From: Methylophilaceae bacterium
Lineage (GTDB): Bacteria > Pseudomonadota > Gammaproteobacteria > Burkholderiales > Methylophilaceae
Direction of reading: 5' to 3'
DNA: 25,313 nucleotides
Assembly (NCBI GenBank): GCA_003533095.1
Contig: DOEL01000019.1
Location: 1-25,313, forward strand
The translations under genes and the position numbers were made by a program. This document shows, piece after piece, positions 7,865-17,684 of the stretch (the first letter of the stretch is position 1; every line of letters begins with the position of its first letter). Below the pieces are notes generated by a model. The model made no database searches. It was not told the DNA's origin and was given only the letters and a program-made list of their open reading frames with translations.

Positions 7865-8968
7865 ATGTTACTTGAATTATTTAAATTTTTAGCTAAAGAA
7901 ATCCACGGTTTTAATGTATTTAATTACATTACATTAAGAGCGGTAATGTCGACGATCACATCCTTAATCATTTCTTTTGCCTTTGGTCCATGGCTCATTA
8001 AAAAACTTAATCAATTTAATATTGGTCAGGCAGTAAGATCTGATGGCCCCAAAGATCATCTTATTAAAACCGGCACGCCTACTATGGGTGGTGGCTTGAT
8101 CTTAGTATCTATCATTGTGTCGACATTACTTTGGGCTGATATTAAAAATAATTATATTTGGGTGCTTTTGATTGTGACACTTGGATTTGGTCTTATTGGT
8201 TTTATAGATGACCTAAAAAAAGTAATTTATAAAGATCCGAATGGTATTAGTGCAGGACAAAAATACTTGTGGCAGTCCATTATAGGTCTTGGGGCTTCCA
8301 TTTACCTTTGGTCTAATGCGGTTACTCCTGAACAGACTTCTTTAATCTTACCTTTTGTTAAAGACGTAAGTTTTTCAATGAGCGGACTTATTTTTATTAT
8401 CTTCAGTTATATCGTTATTGTAGGGAGCAGCAATGCTGTGAATCTTACAGATGGGTTAGATGGACTTGCAATCATGCCAGCAGTTTTAGTAGCAAGTGCT
8501 TTAGGCGTATTTGCATATGTTGCTGGTAATTATGTGATTGCCAAATACTTAGGTATACCTTATATCAGTGGCGCTGGCGAATTAGCTATCTTTTGCACTG
8601 CAATGGCAGGAGCAGGGTTAGGTTTTTTGTGGTTTAACACATACCCTGCAGAAGTATTTATGGGAGACCTAGGCGCACTCGCATTGGGGGCAGCTATTGG
8701 AACCATTGCCGTAATTGTCAGACAAGAAATTGTGTTATTTATCATGGGAGGTATTTTTGTGGTGGAAACATTCTCAGTTGCCATCCAGGTGATGTATTTC
8801 AAATATACAAAATTTAAATATGGGGTTGGAAAGCGAATCTTTCTAATGGCCCCTCTTCATCATCATTATGAAAAAAAAGGTTGGAAAGAAACACAGGTTG
8901 TCGTGAGGTTTTGGATCATCACTATGATGCTTGTATTAATTGGTATTTCATCACTGAAAATTAGATGA
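7865..8968 (+). CDS. mraY: Phospho-MurNAc-pentapeptide translocase MraY
   Basis: MraY is the inner-membrane enzyme that transfers phospho-MurNAc-pentapeptide to undecaprenyl phosphate, making lipid I. The 367-residue protein (E. coli 360) is largely hydrophobic, consistent with the family's ten membrane helices. The cytoplasmic active-site residues are present: D115 and D116 in [16 protein letters not shown] with D196, GDLGALALG with D268, and the HHH cluster at 332-334. It follows murF and overlaps murD by ATGA. The final loop before the last helix keeps the family's YEKKGWKE block. Confidence 0.98.
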   Translation: MLLELFKFLAKEIHGFNVFNYITLRAVMSTITSLIISFAFGPWLIKKLNQFNIGQAVRSDGPKDHLIKTGTPTMGGGLILVSIIVSTLLWADIKNNYIWVLLIVTLGFGLIGFIDDLKKVIYKDPNGISAGQKYLWQSIIGLGASIYLWSNAVTPEQTSLILPFVKDVSFSMSGLIFIIFSYIVIVGSSNAVNLTDGLDGLAIMPAVLVASALGVFAYVAGNYVIAKYLGIPYISGAGELAIFCTAMAGAGLGFLWFNTYPAEVFMGDLGALALGAAIGTIAVIVRQEIVLFIMGGIFVVETFSVAIQVMYFKYTKFKYGVGKRIFLMAPLHHHYEKKGWKETQVVVRFWIITMMLVLIGISSLKIR

Positions 8969-10320
8969 TCAATAGTTTTTACAAAAAAAGAGTTCTGTTG
9001 ATTGGTCTTGGAGATACAGGGCAATCTGTATTGCATTTTCTTACTAATCAAAATTGCTTTATTAAAGCGATCGATACACGAACTAATGTTGAAGGACTTA
9101 GCGAAATTAAAACAAAGTTTAAAGATGTGGAATTTATAACAGGGCAAATGTTTCATGAGAGCATCATTAAAGATATTGAATTAATTGTGATTAGCCCTGG
9201 AGTTTCATTAAAAGAAAGTTATGTGGTAGCGGCTTTAGATAAAGGCATACCTGTCATAGGTGATATTGAAATATTTGCACAAATCAAAGAAAAAAATTCA
9301 AAGGTGATTGGCATTACTGGTTCAAATGGTAAAACGACTGTGACTTCGCTTGTAGGCGAATTATTAGAGGCATCCGGTATAACAACTATTGTTGCGGGCA
9401 ATATTGGCATACCGATTTTAAATACCTTAGATGAAACGGCGCCTGAGGTGTATGTTCTCGAATTATCGAGTTACCAACTAGAAAGTACTTATTCTTTAGA
9501 TCTTGAGACTGCAACTATATTAAATATCTCTGAAGATCATATGGATCGATATAGCTCCATAGATGAATATGCAAAAGCGAAATATCGAATATTTAATCAT
9601 GCTAAAAAATGTATTTTAAATAGAGACGATGATTATCTTAAGCCTTTAATCAAATACGACACAATCACATTTGGGAATCATGTTGACGAGAAAAATTATG
9701 GAATTAAAAAAAATGGAAGCCAATATTTCATTGCAAAGGGAAATGTTGAAATTATTGCAGTAGAGGAAATTAGGCTCAAAGGCATTCATAATATTCAGAA
9801 TGTAATGGCGGCACTCGCACTCTGCGAACCCTTTAATGTTTCCAATAACGCCATTAAAAAAGTCTTAGCCGAATTTGAAGCGCCACCTCATCGTATGGAA
9901 TATGTAGATTCAATTTCAGGAATTGATTTTTATAACGATTCAAAGGGAACCAATGTAGGCGCTACAATTGCTGCGATAAAAAGTATGACTAAGCCAATTT
10001 TATTGGTCGCAGGCGGGGATGGAAAAAATCAAAATTTTAGTCCTTTAATGCATGTGACTAAAGATAAAATCAAGCATGTAGCCTTGATTGGTGCAGATGC
10101 TGAGATTATGCAAAAAGCTTTTAGTGCTGCCGCTATTCCGAATCATATTGAAAAAAGTCTTGAAGATGCTATACATAAATCTTTTGAGTTAGCAAATAAG
10201 GGCGATGTAGTTTTATTATCACCGGCTTGCGCAAGTACTGATATGTTTAAAAATTATGTAGAGCGAGGCAATCTTTTTAAAGCTTGTGTAAAGAAATTAA
10301 AAGAAAGTCATGTTAGATAA
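8965..10320 (+). CDS. murD: UDP-MurNAc-L-Ala:D-Glu ligase
   Basis: MurD adds D-glutamate as the second stem-peptide residue. It has 451 residues (E. coli 438). The N-terminal Rossmann-like segment [13 protein letters not shown] (residues 10-22) binds the UDP substrate. The ATP loop [10 protein letters not shown] is at 116-125, ELSSYQLE and [10 protein letters not shown] follow, and the C-terminal domain carries NDSKGTN and [15 protein letters not shown]. These last two blocks are diagnostic of MurD. It begins in an ATGA overlap with mraY and overlaps ftsW by 11 bases. Confidence 0.97.
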   Translation: MINSFYKKRVLLIGLGDTGQSVLHFLTNQNCFIKAIDTRTNVEGLSEIKTKFKDVEFITGQMFHESIIKDIELIVISPGVSLKESYVVAALDKGIPVIGDIEIFAQIKEKNSKVIGITGSNGKTTVTSLVGELLEASGITTIVAGNIGIPILNTLDETAPEVYVLELSSYQLESTYSLDLETATILNISEDHMDRYSSIDEYAKAKYRIFNHAKKCILNRDDDYLKPLIKYDTITFGNHVDEKNYGIKKNGSQYFIAKGNVEIIAVEEIRLKGIHNIQNVMAALALCEPFNVSNNAIKKVLAEFEAPPHRMEYVDSISGIDFYNDSKGTNVGATIAAIKSMTKPILLVAGGDGKNQNFSPLMHVTKDKIKHVALIGADAEIMQKAFSAAAIPNHIEKSLEDAIHKSFELANKGDVVLLSPACASTDMFKNYVERGNLFKACVKKLKESHVR

Positions 10321-11464
10321 ATTTTCCAATAAATCTCTTATTGACAAGCCCTCATTTGACTACGGTTTATTCTGGGTGTCTATGATATTAATTGGTATAG
10401 GGCTTGTGATGGTTTACTCTTCATCAATAGCTTTGGCTGAGACCGCTAAAAAATTTGGAAATTCTTCTTCATATTTTTTGATTAGACAAACCTTATTTAT
10501 TTGTATTGGGGCAGCCGCAGGATTTATCACTTTTTTAATTCCTATTCGTTGGTGGCAAAGGGTTTCACCTTATTTATTTTTAGGAGGCTTATTTTTACTT
10601 TTGTTAGTTTTGATTCCTGGCATAGGCCATAAAGTCAACGGCAGTCGTCGCTGGCTATCACTCATAGTATTTAATTTACAGCCCTCAGAATTCATGAAGT
10701 TATTTGTTGCGATGTATGCATCTGATTATGTACTTAGAAAGTCCAAAGAAATTGGTACTTTTTTAAAGGGATTTTTGCCCATGGCTTCTGCAATTATTTT
10801 AGTAGGCCTTTTGTTAATTAAAGAACCAGATTTCGGAGCGCTTGCTGTTATTTCTGTAATTGCAGCCTTAATTTTAATTTTAGGCGGCATTAATAAAAAT
10901 ATTTTATTTGGACTTCTTCTAGTATCTCCTGCTGCCATTTGGGCGATTATCCATGCAGCGACTTATCGTACGAGTCGGCTAAGCTTTTTAGATCCTTGGT
11001 CAGACTCTCTAACAAAAAACTATCAATTACAACATTCATTAATGGCTTTTGGTCGGGGGGAAATGTTTGGCGTAGGATTGGGCGGAAGTGTTGAGAAATT
11101 ACTATACTTACCTGAGCCTCACACTGATTTTATTTTGGCAGTATTAGCTGAGGAGCTTGGTTTTGTTGGGGTGCTTATAGTCATTGGCTTATTTTCTTGG
11201 CTAGTGATCCGCGCTTTTGGAATCGCTAAAGAAGCCATTATTAACGAAAATTATTATTCCGCACTTTTATCGCAAGGCATTGGTATTTGGTTTGGGGTTC
11301 AAGGCATTATGAATATGGGAGTGAATATGGGACTTCTTCCTACCAAAGGTTTAACTCTGCCACTTTTATCATATGGTGGAAGTGGCATATTAGCCAACAT
11401 GATTGCGCTTGCCATATTACTCAGAATTGACTGGGAAAATCGAAGAGGCTTAAGAGGAATCTAA
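10310..11464 (+). CDS. ftsW: Septal peptidoglycan glycosyltransferase FtsW
   Basis: FtsW is a SEDS-family polytopic membrane protein that polymerises lipid II at the septum in complex with FtsI. It has 384 residues with about ten membrane helices. The long extracytoplasmic loop carries the family block LPEPHTDFILAVLAEELGF, and the C-terminal PTKGLTLPLLSYGGSG block is a SEDS hallmark. Lying between murD and murG, next to ftsI's cluster, it is FtsW rather than the paralogue RodA. The start lies inside the end of murD, 11 bases before its stop, in another frame. AGAGGA just before its stop serves murG. Confidence 0.97.
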   Translation: MLDKFSNKSLIDKPSFDYGLFWVSMILIGIGLVMVYSSSIALAETAKKFGNSSSYFLIRQTLFICIGAAAGFITFLIPIRWWQRVSPYLFLGGLFLLLLVLIPGIGHKVNGSRRWLSLIVFNLQPSEFMKLFVAMYASDYVLRKSKEIGTFLKGFLPMASAIILVGLLLIKEPDFGALAVISVIAALILILGGINKNILFGLLLVSPAAIWAIIHAATYRTSRLSFLDPWSDSLTKNYQLQHSLMAFGRGEMFGVGLGGSVEKLLYLPEPHTDFILAVLAEELGFVGVLIVIGLFSWLVIRAFGIAKEAIINENYYSALLSQGIGIWFGVQGIMNMGVNMGLLPTKGLTLPLLSYGGSGILANMIALAILLRIDWENRRGLRGI

Positions 11465-11468
11465 CTCT

Positions 11469-12542
11469 GTGAATTCGCATAAAAAAATATTAATAATTGC
11501 AGGAGGAACTGGAGGACACATCTATCCTGGTATTGCAATTGCGGATTATTTAAAAGTTAAAGGCTGGTTGATTACTTGGCTTGGAACTTCCCATGGCATG
11601 GAAAATAAGTTAATCGAAAAAAAACTCTATGAAAAGGCAAATATTGATATTACTGGCATTCGAGGTAAAGGCCTTTTAAGTTGGATAAAACTACCATTTA
11701 TGCTTTTAATGGCATTAATACAATGTGCAAAAGTAATTAAAAAAGAAAAACCAGATATCGTGATTGCTATGGGAGGTTATGTGTCATTTCCCGGTGGACT
11801 TATGGCTAGACTTATGGGGAAGCCACTTATTGTGCACGAACAAAATTCGATTCCAGGCCTTACTAATAAATTATTAGCAATAGTTGCAACAGAAATATAT
11901 TCTGCTTTTCCAATTAAATTATTACGCGTCTCTCAAAAGATTGGTAATCCAGTCAGAGATTCTATTAGGCAAATCAAAACACCAATTCAAAGATTTAAAA
12001 ATAGAAAAGGCCCATTGAGATTGCTTGTTGTAGGAGGAAGTTTGGGGGCCAAATTTTTTAACGATACGATTCCTTTAAGTATTAAAAAAATTCATCCTAA
12101 AAATAGACCAACTATTATTCATCAATCAGGTGAAAAACATTTTGAAGAATTAAAAACAAACTATAAGAAATATGGCATTAAGGCGGACTGCAGAGCCTAT
12201 TTGGATCGAATTGAAAAAGTGTACGAATGGGCTGATCTAGTTATCGCTAGAGCTGGGGCTCTTACGATATCAGAGTTTTCTGCTGCAGGAATTGCTAGCA
12301 TCTTGGTACCATTTCCTTTTGCTGTAGATAACCATCAATTTTATAATGCAAAATACTTAAGTGATAAGAAGGCTGCGCGACTTATAATTCAAGAGAACCT
12401 TTCACCCAAATTATTAAGCCATCTCATAAATAGCATTTCAAGAAATGAATGTTTAAGAATGTCAAAAGCCGCATTAGAAAATAAAACAAAAAAACCTGAA
12501 GAGCTTATTCATCAAGCATGTGAGCGATTAATTAAAAAATGA
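11469..12542 (+). CDS. murG: Lipid II-forming GlcNAc transferase MurG
   Basis: MurG is a GT-B-fold glycosyltransferase on the inner face of the membrane. It moves GlcNAc from UDP-GlcNAc to lipid I to give lipid II. It has 357 residues (E. coli 355). The glycine-rich GGTGGHIYPG loop is at 12-21 with H17 equivalent to the conserved histidine. MGGYVSFPGG, VHEQNSIPG, and the donor-site block ARAGALTISEFSAAG and PFPFAVDNHQ follow. The start is GTG, with AGAGGA at 11453-11458 ten bases upstream and only four bases after the ftsW stop. It overlaps murC by ATGA. Confidence 0.97.
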   Translation: MNSHKKILIIAGGTGGHIYPGIAIADYLKVKGWLITWLGTSHGMENKLIEKKLYEKANIDITGIRGKGLLSWIKLPFMLLMALIQCAKVIKKEKPDIVIAMGGYVSFPGGLMARLMGKPLIVHEQNSIPGLTNKLLAIVATEIYSAFPIKLLRVSQKIGNPVRDSIRQIKTPIQRFKNRKGPLRLLVVGGSLGAKFFNDTIPLSIKKIHPKNRPTIIHQSGEKHFEELKTNYKKYGIKADCRAYLDRIEKVYEWADLVIARAGALTISEFSAAGIASILVPFPFAVDNHQFYNAKYLSDKKAARLIIQENLSPKLLSHLINSISRNECLRMSKAALENKTKKPEELIHQACERLIKK

Positions 12543-13930
12543 AACACAATATCAATCGAATTCACTTTATAGGTATTGGCGGCTCAGGTATGAGTGGTAT
12601 TGCTGAGGTGATGCATAATTTAGGCTATTTTGTTTCTGGTTCCGATATTCAGGATTCGCCAGTCACAGCAAGATTAAAAGATCTTGGCCTTAAGATCTTT
12701 ATTAATCATGCCGCAGATAATATTAAAGATGTTGATGTCATTGTTATTTCTTCTGCAATCGATAAAGACAACCCGGAATTAATAGCCGCTATAAAAAATA
12801 AAATCCCTATTATGCCAAGAGCAGAAATGCTCTCAGAATTGATGCGCTTTAAAAAAGGCATTGCTGTAGCCGGAACCCATGGCAAAACTACAACAACGAG
12901 TTTAATAGCTTCTATCTTGGCAGAGGCCTCAATGGATCCAACTTATGTGATCGGCGGAAGACTCTCTTCTTTGAATGCAAATGCCAAGTTAGGTAATGGA
13001 GAATATATAGTCGTTGAAGCAGATGAGTCCGATGCATCATTCTTACATTTAACCCCAGTCTATTCTATTGTGACAAACATTGATCAAGATCATATGGAAA
13101 CATATGACAATGATTTTGATAAACTTAAAAAAACATATATCGAATTTATTCATCGACTACCTTTTTATGGTGTTGTAATTGTGTGTATTGACGATCCCGT
13201 TATTAAATCAATTCTTCCAGAAATTTCTAGACCCATCATTACTTATGGATTATCAAATGATGCAGATGTTCATGCAGAAGAGATTCAGGCAGACGCAGGT
13301 AAAATGCATTTTAAAGTGACCATTAAACATTCAGACGTTATTAAAACATCAATCACTTTGAATCTGCCTGGAAAGCATTATGTGAGAAATGCATTAGCAG
13401 CAATCGCTTTAGCTGATGAGCTTGAGATACCTATTTCTAAAACGATAGATGCTTTAAAACATTTTAAAGGTGTGGGTCGAAGATTCGAAACTTATAAAGA
13501 TTTAATGTTTAATAAAAAATCTTTTACTCTGGTAGATGATTACGGACATCATCCTGTCGAAATAGAAGCTGTTCTTGATGCAGCGCGTGATGCTTATCCT
13601 AATAAATCGATCTATCTTGTTTTTCAGCCTCATCGTTATTCTAGAACAAGAGATTGTTTCGAAGAATTTGTAAGAGTATTACAAAAAGCAGATAAAGTAC
13701 TTCTTACCGATATTTATTCAGCTGGTGAAAAAGCAATTCCAGGAGTAAGTTCTAAAGCAATAATGGACAGCATGAATAAAATCTCTAATAAGGTTTCTTT
13801 CGAAAAAGACTATACAAGATTAGCTCGAATAGCACTTCAAGATATTGATCAAGATTCGATCTTAATAGTTATGGGTGCAGGTTCAGTAGGAAAAGTAACG
13901 AAGGATATATTTAATATTTTAAACGCATGA
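12539..13930 (+). CDS. murC: UDP-MurNAc:L-alanine ligase
   Basis: MurC attaches L-alanine, the first stem-peptide residue, to UDP-MurNAc. It has 463 residues with the MurC N-terminus IHFIGIGGSGMSGIAEV, the ATP loop AGTHGKTTTT from A111 with K116, the block VVEADESDASFLHL, NIDQDHMETY, and the C-terminal DDYGHHPVEI and FQPHRYSRTRD, all specific to MurC. The HH in DYGHHP separates it from Mpl recycling ligases less clearly, but length and position favour MurC. It overlaps murG and murB, each as ATGA. Confidence 0.97.
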   Translation: MKHNINRIHFIGIGGSGMSGIAEVMHNLGYFVSGSDIQDSPVTARLKDLGLKIFINHAADNIKDVDVIVISSAIDKDNPELIAAIKNKIPIMPRAEMLSELMRFKKGIAVAGTHGKTTTTSLIASILAEASMDPTYVIGGRLSSLNANAKLGNGEYIVVEADESDASFLHLTPVYSIVTNIDQDHMETYDNDFDKLKKTYIEFIHRLPFYGVVIVCIDDPVIKSILPEISRPIITYGLSNDADVHAEEIQADAGKMHFKVTIKHSDVIKTSITLNLPGKHYVRNALAAIALADELEIPISKTIDALKHFKGVGRRFETYKDLMFNKKSFTLVDDYGHHPVEIEAVLDAARDAYPNKSIYLVFQPHRYSRTRDCFEEFVRVLQKADKVLLTDIYSAGEKAIPGVSSKAIMDSMNKISNKVSFEKDYTRLARIALQDIDQDSILIVMGAGSVGKVTKDIFNILNA

Positions 13931-14805
13931 GAAATGTATTGATTTTAAAGAATGAATCATTGAATAAATATAATAGTTGGCGCGTTGGTGGCAGTGCTGA
14001 TACTTTATTCACACCTAAAAATTTAGAAGATTTAAAAAATTTTTTGAAACAAGAAAAATATTTAAAGCCTCTTACTTTTATTGGATTGGGATCAAATATT
14101 TTGGTAAGAGATGGTGGAATTCGAGGAACAGTTATTGTTATGCATGCTGCTCTTAATGAAATCCAACTAAGTGATGATGGGGTATATGCTGAAGCAGGCA
14201 ACACATGTGCAAAAATTGCGAAAACTTTAGCGAAAGAGCATTATGTCGGCGCAGAGTTTTTTGCTGGTATTCCAGGCACAATTGGAGGAGCGCTTGCCAT
14301 GAATGCAGGATGCTATGGCTCTGAAACATGGAATTATGTAGCCCGAGTGAATATGATCGATCAAGCGGGCAATTTAATCACAAGATCAAAAAGTGAATTT
14401 TTGATTTCCTATCGAGAGGTAGTTAAGCCCAAAATAAATGAGTGGTTTGTAGGCGCTTGGTTTAATTTTAAAAAAGATTTGGCAGCTGATCCAGAGAGCA
14501 AGATTAAGGAATATCTTAATCATAGAAAAAATACACAACCTCTTAATTGGCCCACTGCAGGTTCAACTTTTAGAAACCCCAAAGATACTTTTGCAGCAAA
14601 ACTCATAGAGGAGTGTGGATTAAAAGGTTTTAGGGTGGGTAATGCAGAAGTATCTGATAAGCACGCAAATTTTATTATCAATTTGGGTGAAGCATCTGCA
14701 AAAGACATTGAAGATATTATTGAACATATAGAGGCTGAGGTATTTAAAAGAAAAGGTATTAAGCTTGAAAGGGAAGTCAAAATTTTAGGAGACTTTCTAA
14801 ATTGA
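13927..14805 (+). CDS. murB: UDP-N-acetylenolpyruvoylglucosamine reductase
   Basis: MurB reduces UDP-GlcNAc-enolpyruvate to UDP-MurNAc with NADPH and FAD. At 292 residues it is close to the shorter type II form rather than the 342-residue E. coli type I. The FAD segment GLGSNILVRDGGIRG is near residues 55-68, and GIPGTIGGALAMNAGCYG is a strong hallmark. Catalytic residues inferred from the family are R163 (SYRE), S213 in GSTFRNP, and E283 near the C-terminus. The N-terminal NSWRVGG motif is typical. It starts in ATGA overlap with murC; AGGAGA near its end is the SD of ddl. Confidence 0.97.
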   Translation: MRNVLILKNESLNKYNSWRVGGSADTLFTPKNLEDLKNFLKQEKYLKPLTFIGLGSNILVRDGGIRGTVIVMHAALNEIQLSDDGVYAEAGNTCAKIAKTLAKEHYVGAEFFAGIPGTIGGALAMNAGCYGSETWNYVARVNMIDQAGNLITRSKSEFLISYREVVKPKINEWFVGAWFNFKKDLAADPESKIKEYLNHRKNTQPLNWPTAGSTFRNPKDTFAAKLIEECGLKGFRVGNAEVSDKHANFIINLGEASAKDIEDIIEHIEAEVFKRKGIKLEREVKILGDFLN

Positions 14806-15710
14806 CTAATAGCTTCGGAAAAGTGGCAGTGTTAATGGGGGGGGACTCCAATGAAAGAGCTGTCTCACTCTTAAGTGGTGATGCTGTAGTTCATGCTTTG
14901 AAACGCTTAGGAATTCAGGCAGAGGCTTTTGACCCCTCTGAAAGAGATATTGAGGAAATTAAAAACTATAGCAGAGTCTTTATAGCTCTCCACGGACGGG
15001 GCGGTGAAGATGGTTCAATACAAGCTTTTCTAAAATCGAAAAAAGTTGCGTATACAGGGAGTGACGCTCTAAGTTCATCGATTGGTATGGACAAACTCAA
15101 GACAAAATTATTATGGCGGTCACTTAATATTTCAACCCCAGATTTTTTACAAGTTACTGAGAAAACCTCCTATGTAGATATTGTCAATTCAATTGGCTCA
15201 CCTTTTTTTATAAAACCAGCTAATGAGGGTTCAAGTATTGGAATTGATAAGATCAAAAACGAACAACAATATAAAGATGTTTTTTTAAAGACATCAAAAA
15301 TTGATTCCAATGTAATTGTTGAAAAATTTGTTGATGGCGATGAATACACAGTGGCCATTGTTAATGATAAAACACTTCCAGTAATTAAAATTAAACCTAG
15401 CAACGAGTTTTATGATTATGAAGCTAAATATATAAAGGATGATACGCAATATATTTGTCCTTCAGGAATAGAAAAAGATAAAGAAGTATTAATAGCGCAA
15501 GAGGCATTGGAGGCTTTCCGAGTGCTTGGCTGTTCTAGTTGGGGTCGCGTAGATTTTATGATCAATCAACAAGGCCAACATTATTTTATTGAAGTAAATA
15601 CTTCACCCGGCATGACAAGTCATAGCTTGGTTCCTATGGCCGCTAAAGAGATTGGTATTAATTTTGATCAATTAGTTTTAGAGATATTAAAAACTGCAGA
15701 TGTTAAATAA
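14802..15710 (+). CDS. ddl: D-alanine--D-alanine ligase
   Basis: Ddl is a cytoplasmic ATP-grasp enzyme that makes the D-Ala-D-Ala dipeptide used by MurF. It has 302 residues (E. coli DdlB 306). The N-terminal MGGDSNERAVSLLSG holds E18, the substrate-binding glutamate. FIKPANEGSSIGI (E142 to S145) and FIEVNTSPGMTSHSLVP with metal ligands E264 and N266 complete the active site. The start is TTG within the murB stop, chosen because AGGAGA at 14787-14792 lies nine bases upstream; a GTG at 14823 would cut into the first strand. A run of eight G at 14837-14844 encodes the GG of the first motif. Confidence 0.96.
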   Translation: MTNSFGKVAVLMGGDSNERAVSLLSGDAVVHALKRLGIQAEAFDPSERDIEEIKNYSRVFIALHGRGGEDGSIQAFLKSKKVAYTGSDALSSSIGMDKLKTKLLWRSLNISTPDFLQVTEKTSYVDIVNSIGSPFFIKPANEGSSIGIDKIKNEQQYKDVFLKTSKIDSNVIVEKFVDGDEYTVAIVNDKTLPVIKIKPSNEFYDYEAKYIKDDTQYICPSGIEKDKEVLIAQEALEAFRVLGCSSWGRVDFMINQQGQHYFIEVNTSPGMTSHSLVPMAAKEIGINFDQLVLEILKTADVK

Positions 15711-16434
15711 CTATTTAAAAATTTATTGGCTAGGCAATTTAGTTCTATTACTAAATATTATTTTAATTCTCTTTTTATTAAGCTATCGATTTATGCATTT
15801 CGCAAAATTTCCCATTAGAGAAATTAAAGTGATAGGACAGTATCAACATCTTGATGAAGATCAAGTTAGTATGATTTCTGATCGATTTGTAAAGGGCAAT
15901 TTTTTTTCTTTAGATTTATATAGCACTAAGGAAGCGTTTACTAAATTACCTTGGATTAGAAATGTAAGTTTAAGAAGAGTCTGGCCAGACCGATTGGAAG
16001 TTTTTGTTGAGGAACATCAAGCTATAGGAAGGTGGGGTGCGATTGCTTTAGTGAATGAAAATGGTGAAATTTTTCATGGAGCTTCAGACGAAGATTTGCC
16101 ACTTTTTTTTGGTCCGGAAGGAACGGAAAGCTATATAGCATTGGAGTACAAAAAAATGCAAAGTATTTTAGATAAAAAACAATTAAAAATTGCGCAAGTT
16201 TCCTTGTCTTCTAGGTACACTTGGGACATTAGAACAACTAATAATATGAAAATCATTTTAAGTAAAGATAACATCGAAGAGAATCTCAATCGCTTTATGT
16301 CTCAGTATGACAATATTTTAGCCTCAGTTAAAAGAATTGGTTCGGCTGACTTAAGATATCCCAACGGTTTTGCTATTAAAAAATCTACGGAACCCATTCA
16401 AAAAATAGATAGTGGTGAGAGGCCACTTATATGA
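15700..16434 (+). CDS. ftsQ: Cell division protein FtsQ
   Basis: FtsQ is a bitopic division protein that recruits FtsL-FtsB and links them to the ring. It has 244 residues: a short cytoplasmic end, a membrane segment at about residues 11-31, a POTRA domain starting at FPIREIKVIGQYQHL (about 36-50), and the conserved LPWIRNVSLRRVWPDRLEVFVEEH stretch split across the POTRA and beta domain. The FtsQ-specific lesser-conserved beta domain follows. The ATG is inside the last 11 bases of ddl. Order ddl-ftsQ-ftsA-ftsZ is the standard one. Confidence 0.94.
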   Translation: MLNNYLKIYWLGNLVLLLNIILILFLLSYRFMHFAKFPIREIKVIGQYQHLDEDQVSMISDRFVKGNFFSLDLYSTKEAFTKLPWIRNVSLRRVWPDRLEVFVEEHQAIGRWGAIALVNENGEIFHGASDEDLPLFFGPEGTESYIALEYKKMQSILDKKQLKIAQVSLSSRYTWDIRTTNNMKIILSKDNIEENLNRFMSQYDNILASVKRIGSADLRYPNGFAIKKSTEPIQKIDSGERPLI

Positions 16435-17669
16435 TTAAACAAAAAGAAGAAAAAAATCTCATTGTTGGTCTGGATATTGGAACATCTAAGATTGTAGCTA
16501 TTGTGGCCGAGTTACAACCTGATGGATTATTGAATGTCATTGGACTAGGACAGCATAGTTCGAAGGGATTAAAAAAAGGTGTTGTCATCAACATTGATTC
16601 TACTGTGGAGGCCATTCAAAGAGCCATTGAAGAAGCGGAGCTCATGGCAAATTGTAAAATCACAGATGTGTATACAGGGATTGCTGGCAGTCATATTAAA
16701 AGCATCAATTCACATGGCATGGTGAAAATTAAAGATACCGAAGTTTCACAATTGGATGTGGATAAAGTAATTGAGACTGCTTGTGCAATAACACTCCCTA
16801 ATGACCAACAAGTCCTTCATATATTAACTCAAGAATATGTGATTGATGGTCAGGAAGATGTAAGACAGCCACTTGGTATGAGTGGTATGAAATTAGAAGT
16901 GAAAGTTCATATTGTGACAGGAGCGATTGCGGCCGCCCAAAATATTGTGAAATGTATTAAGCGTTGTGGTCTTGAAGTATCCGAATTAGTTTTACAACCT
17001 TTAGCATCAAGTATGGCAGTTCTTACAGACGATGAAAAAGAATTGGGAGTATGTTTGGTAGATATTGGTGGTGGTACAACTGATATTGCAGTATTAAGGC
17101 ATGGATCCATTAGACATACGGCAGTAATTCCGATTGCTGGTGATCAAATTAACAATGATATTGCAGTAGCATTTAGAACACCATTGCCATCAGCTGAAGA
17201 GATAAAAATTAAACATGGCTACGCCGCAAGAAGTTTAGCTTCAGCCTCAGAACAAATTGAAATTCCTGTGGTAGATGGAAAAGAGTCTAAAACGATCTCA
17301 ACACTCTCCTTAGCTGAAGTCATTGAAGCTCGATTAGTAGAGCTTTATGAGCTTGTTGCAAGTGAGTTGAAACGAAGCGGCATGGAAGATATGATAGCTT
17401 CTGGCATTGTGATTACAGGTGGTTCATCTTTAATGAAAGGTATGGTTAATCTCGGGGAGAGTGTATTCAGAATGCCGGTTAGAGTCGGCACACCAAGAAA
17501 TGTTGGTGGCTTGTCTGAAGTTGTTGATAATCCGAGATATTCGACAGGTATTGGGTTGTTGCTTATGGGAAAAGGGCAGTTAGAAAAAGAGATGATGAAT
17601 CAAATTGATGGTAATTCAATAAATCAAATTTTCATGAGAATGAAAAATTGGTTTCAAGGTAACTTTTAA
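16431..17669 (+). CDS. ftsA: Cell division protein FtsA
   Basis: FtsA is an actin-like ATPase that anchors FtsZ filaments to the inner membrane and recruits later division proteins. It has 412 residues. The phosphate-1 loop is GLDIGTSK (13-20) and phosphate-2 is DIGGGTTDIAV from D211; the adenosine motif is VITGGSSLMKGM. The last twelve residues, FMRMKNWFQGNF, look like the amphipathic membrane-targeting helix of the family. It overlaps ftsQ by ATGA and is separated from ftsZ by a short gap with a strong ribosome site. Confidence 0.97.
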   Translation: MIKQKEEKNLIVGLDIGTSKIVAIVAELQPDGLLNVIGLGQHSSKGLKKGVVINIDSTVEAIQRAIEEAELMANCKITDVYTGIAGSHIKSINSHGMVKIKDTEVSQLDVDKVIETACAITLPNDQQVLHILTQEYVIDGQEDVRQPLGMSGMKLEVKVHIVTGAIAAAQNIVKCIKRCGLEVSELVLQPLASSMAVLTDDEKELGVCLVDIGGGTTDIAVLRHGSIRHTAVIPIAGDQINNDIAVAFRTPLPSAEEIKIKHGYAARSLASASEQIEIPVVDGKESKTISTLSLAEVIEARLVELYELVASELKRSGMEDMIASGIVITGGSSLMKGMVNLGESVFRMPVRVGTPRNVGGLSEVVDNPRYSTGIGLLLMGKGQLEKEMMNQIDGNSINQIFMRMKNWFQGNF

Positions 17670-17684
17670 TTCTTGGAGATAGAT

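Noticed and set aside
17673-17684. Upstream TTG extension of ftsZ by four codons
   Set aside because: The TTG overlaps the GGAG ribosome site that serves ATG 17685, which gives the normal N-terminus and length.
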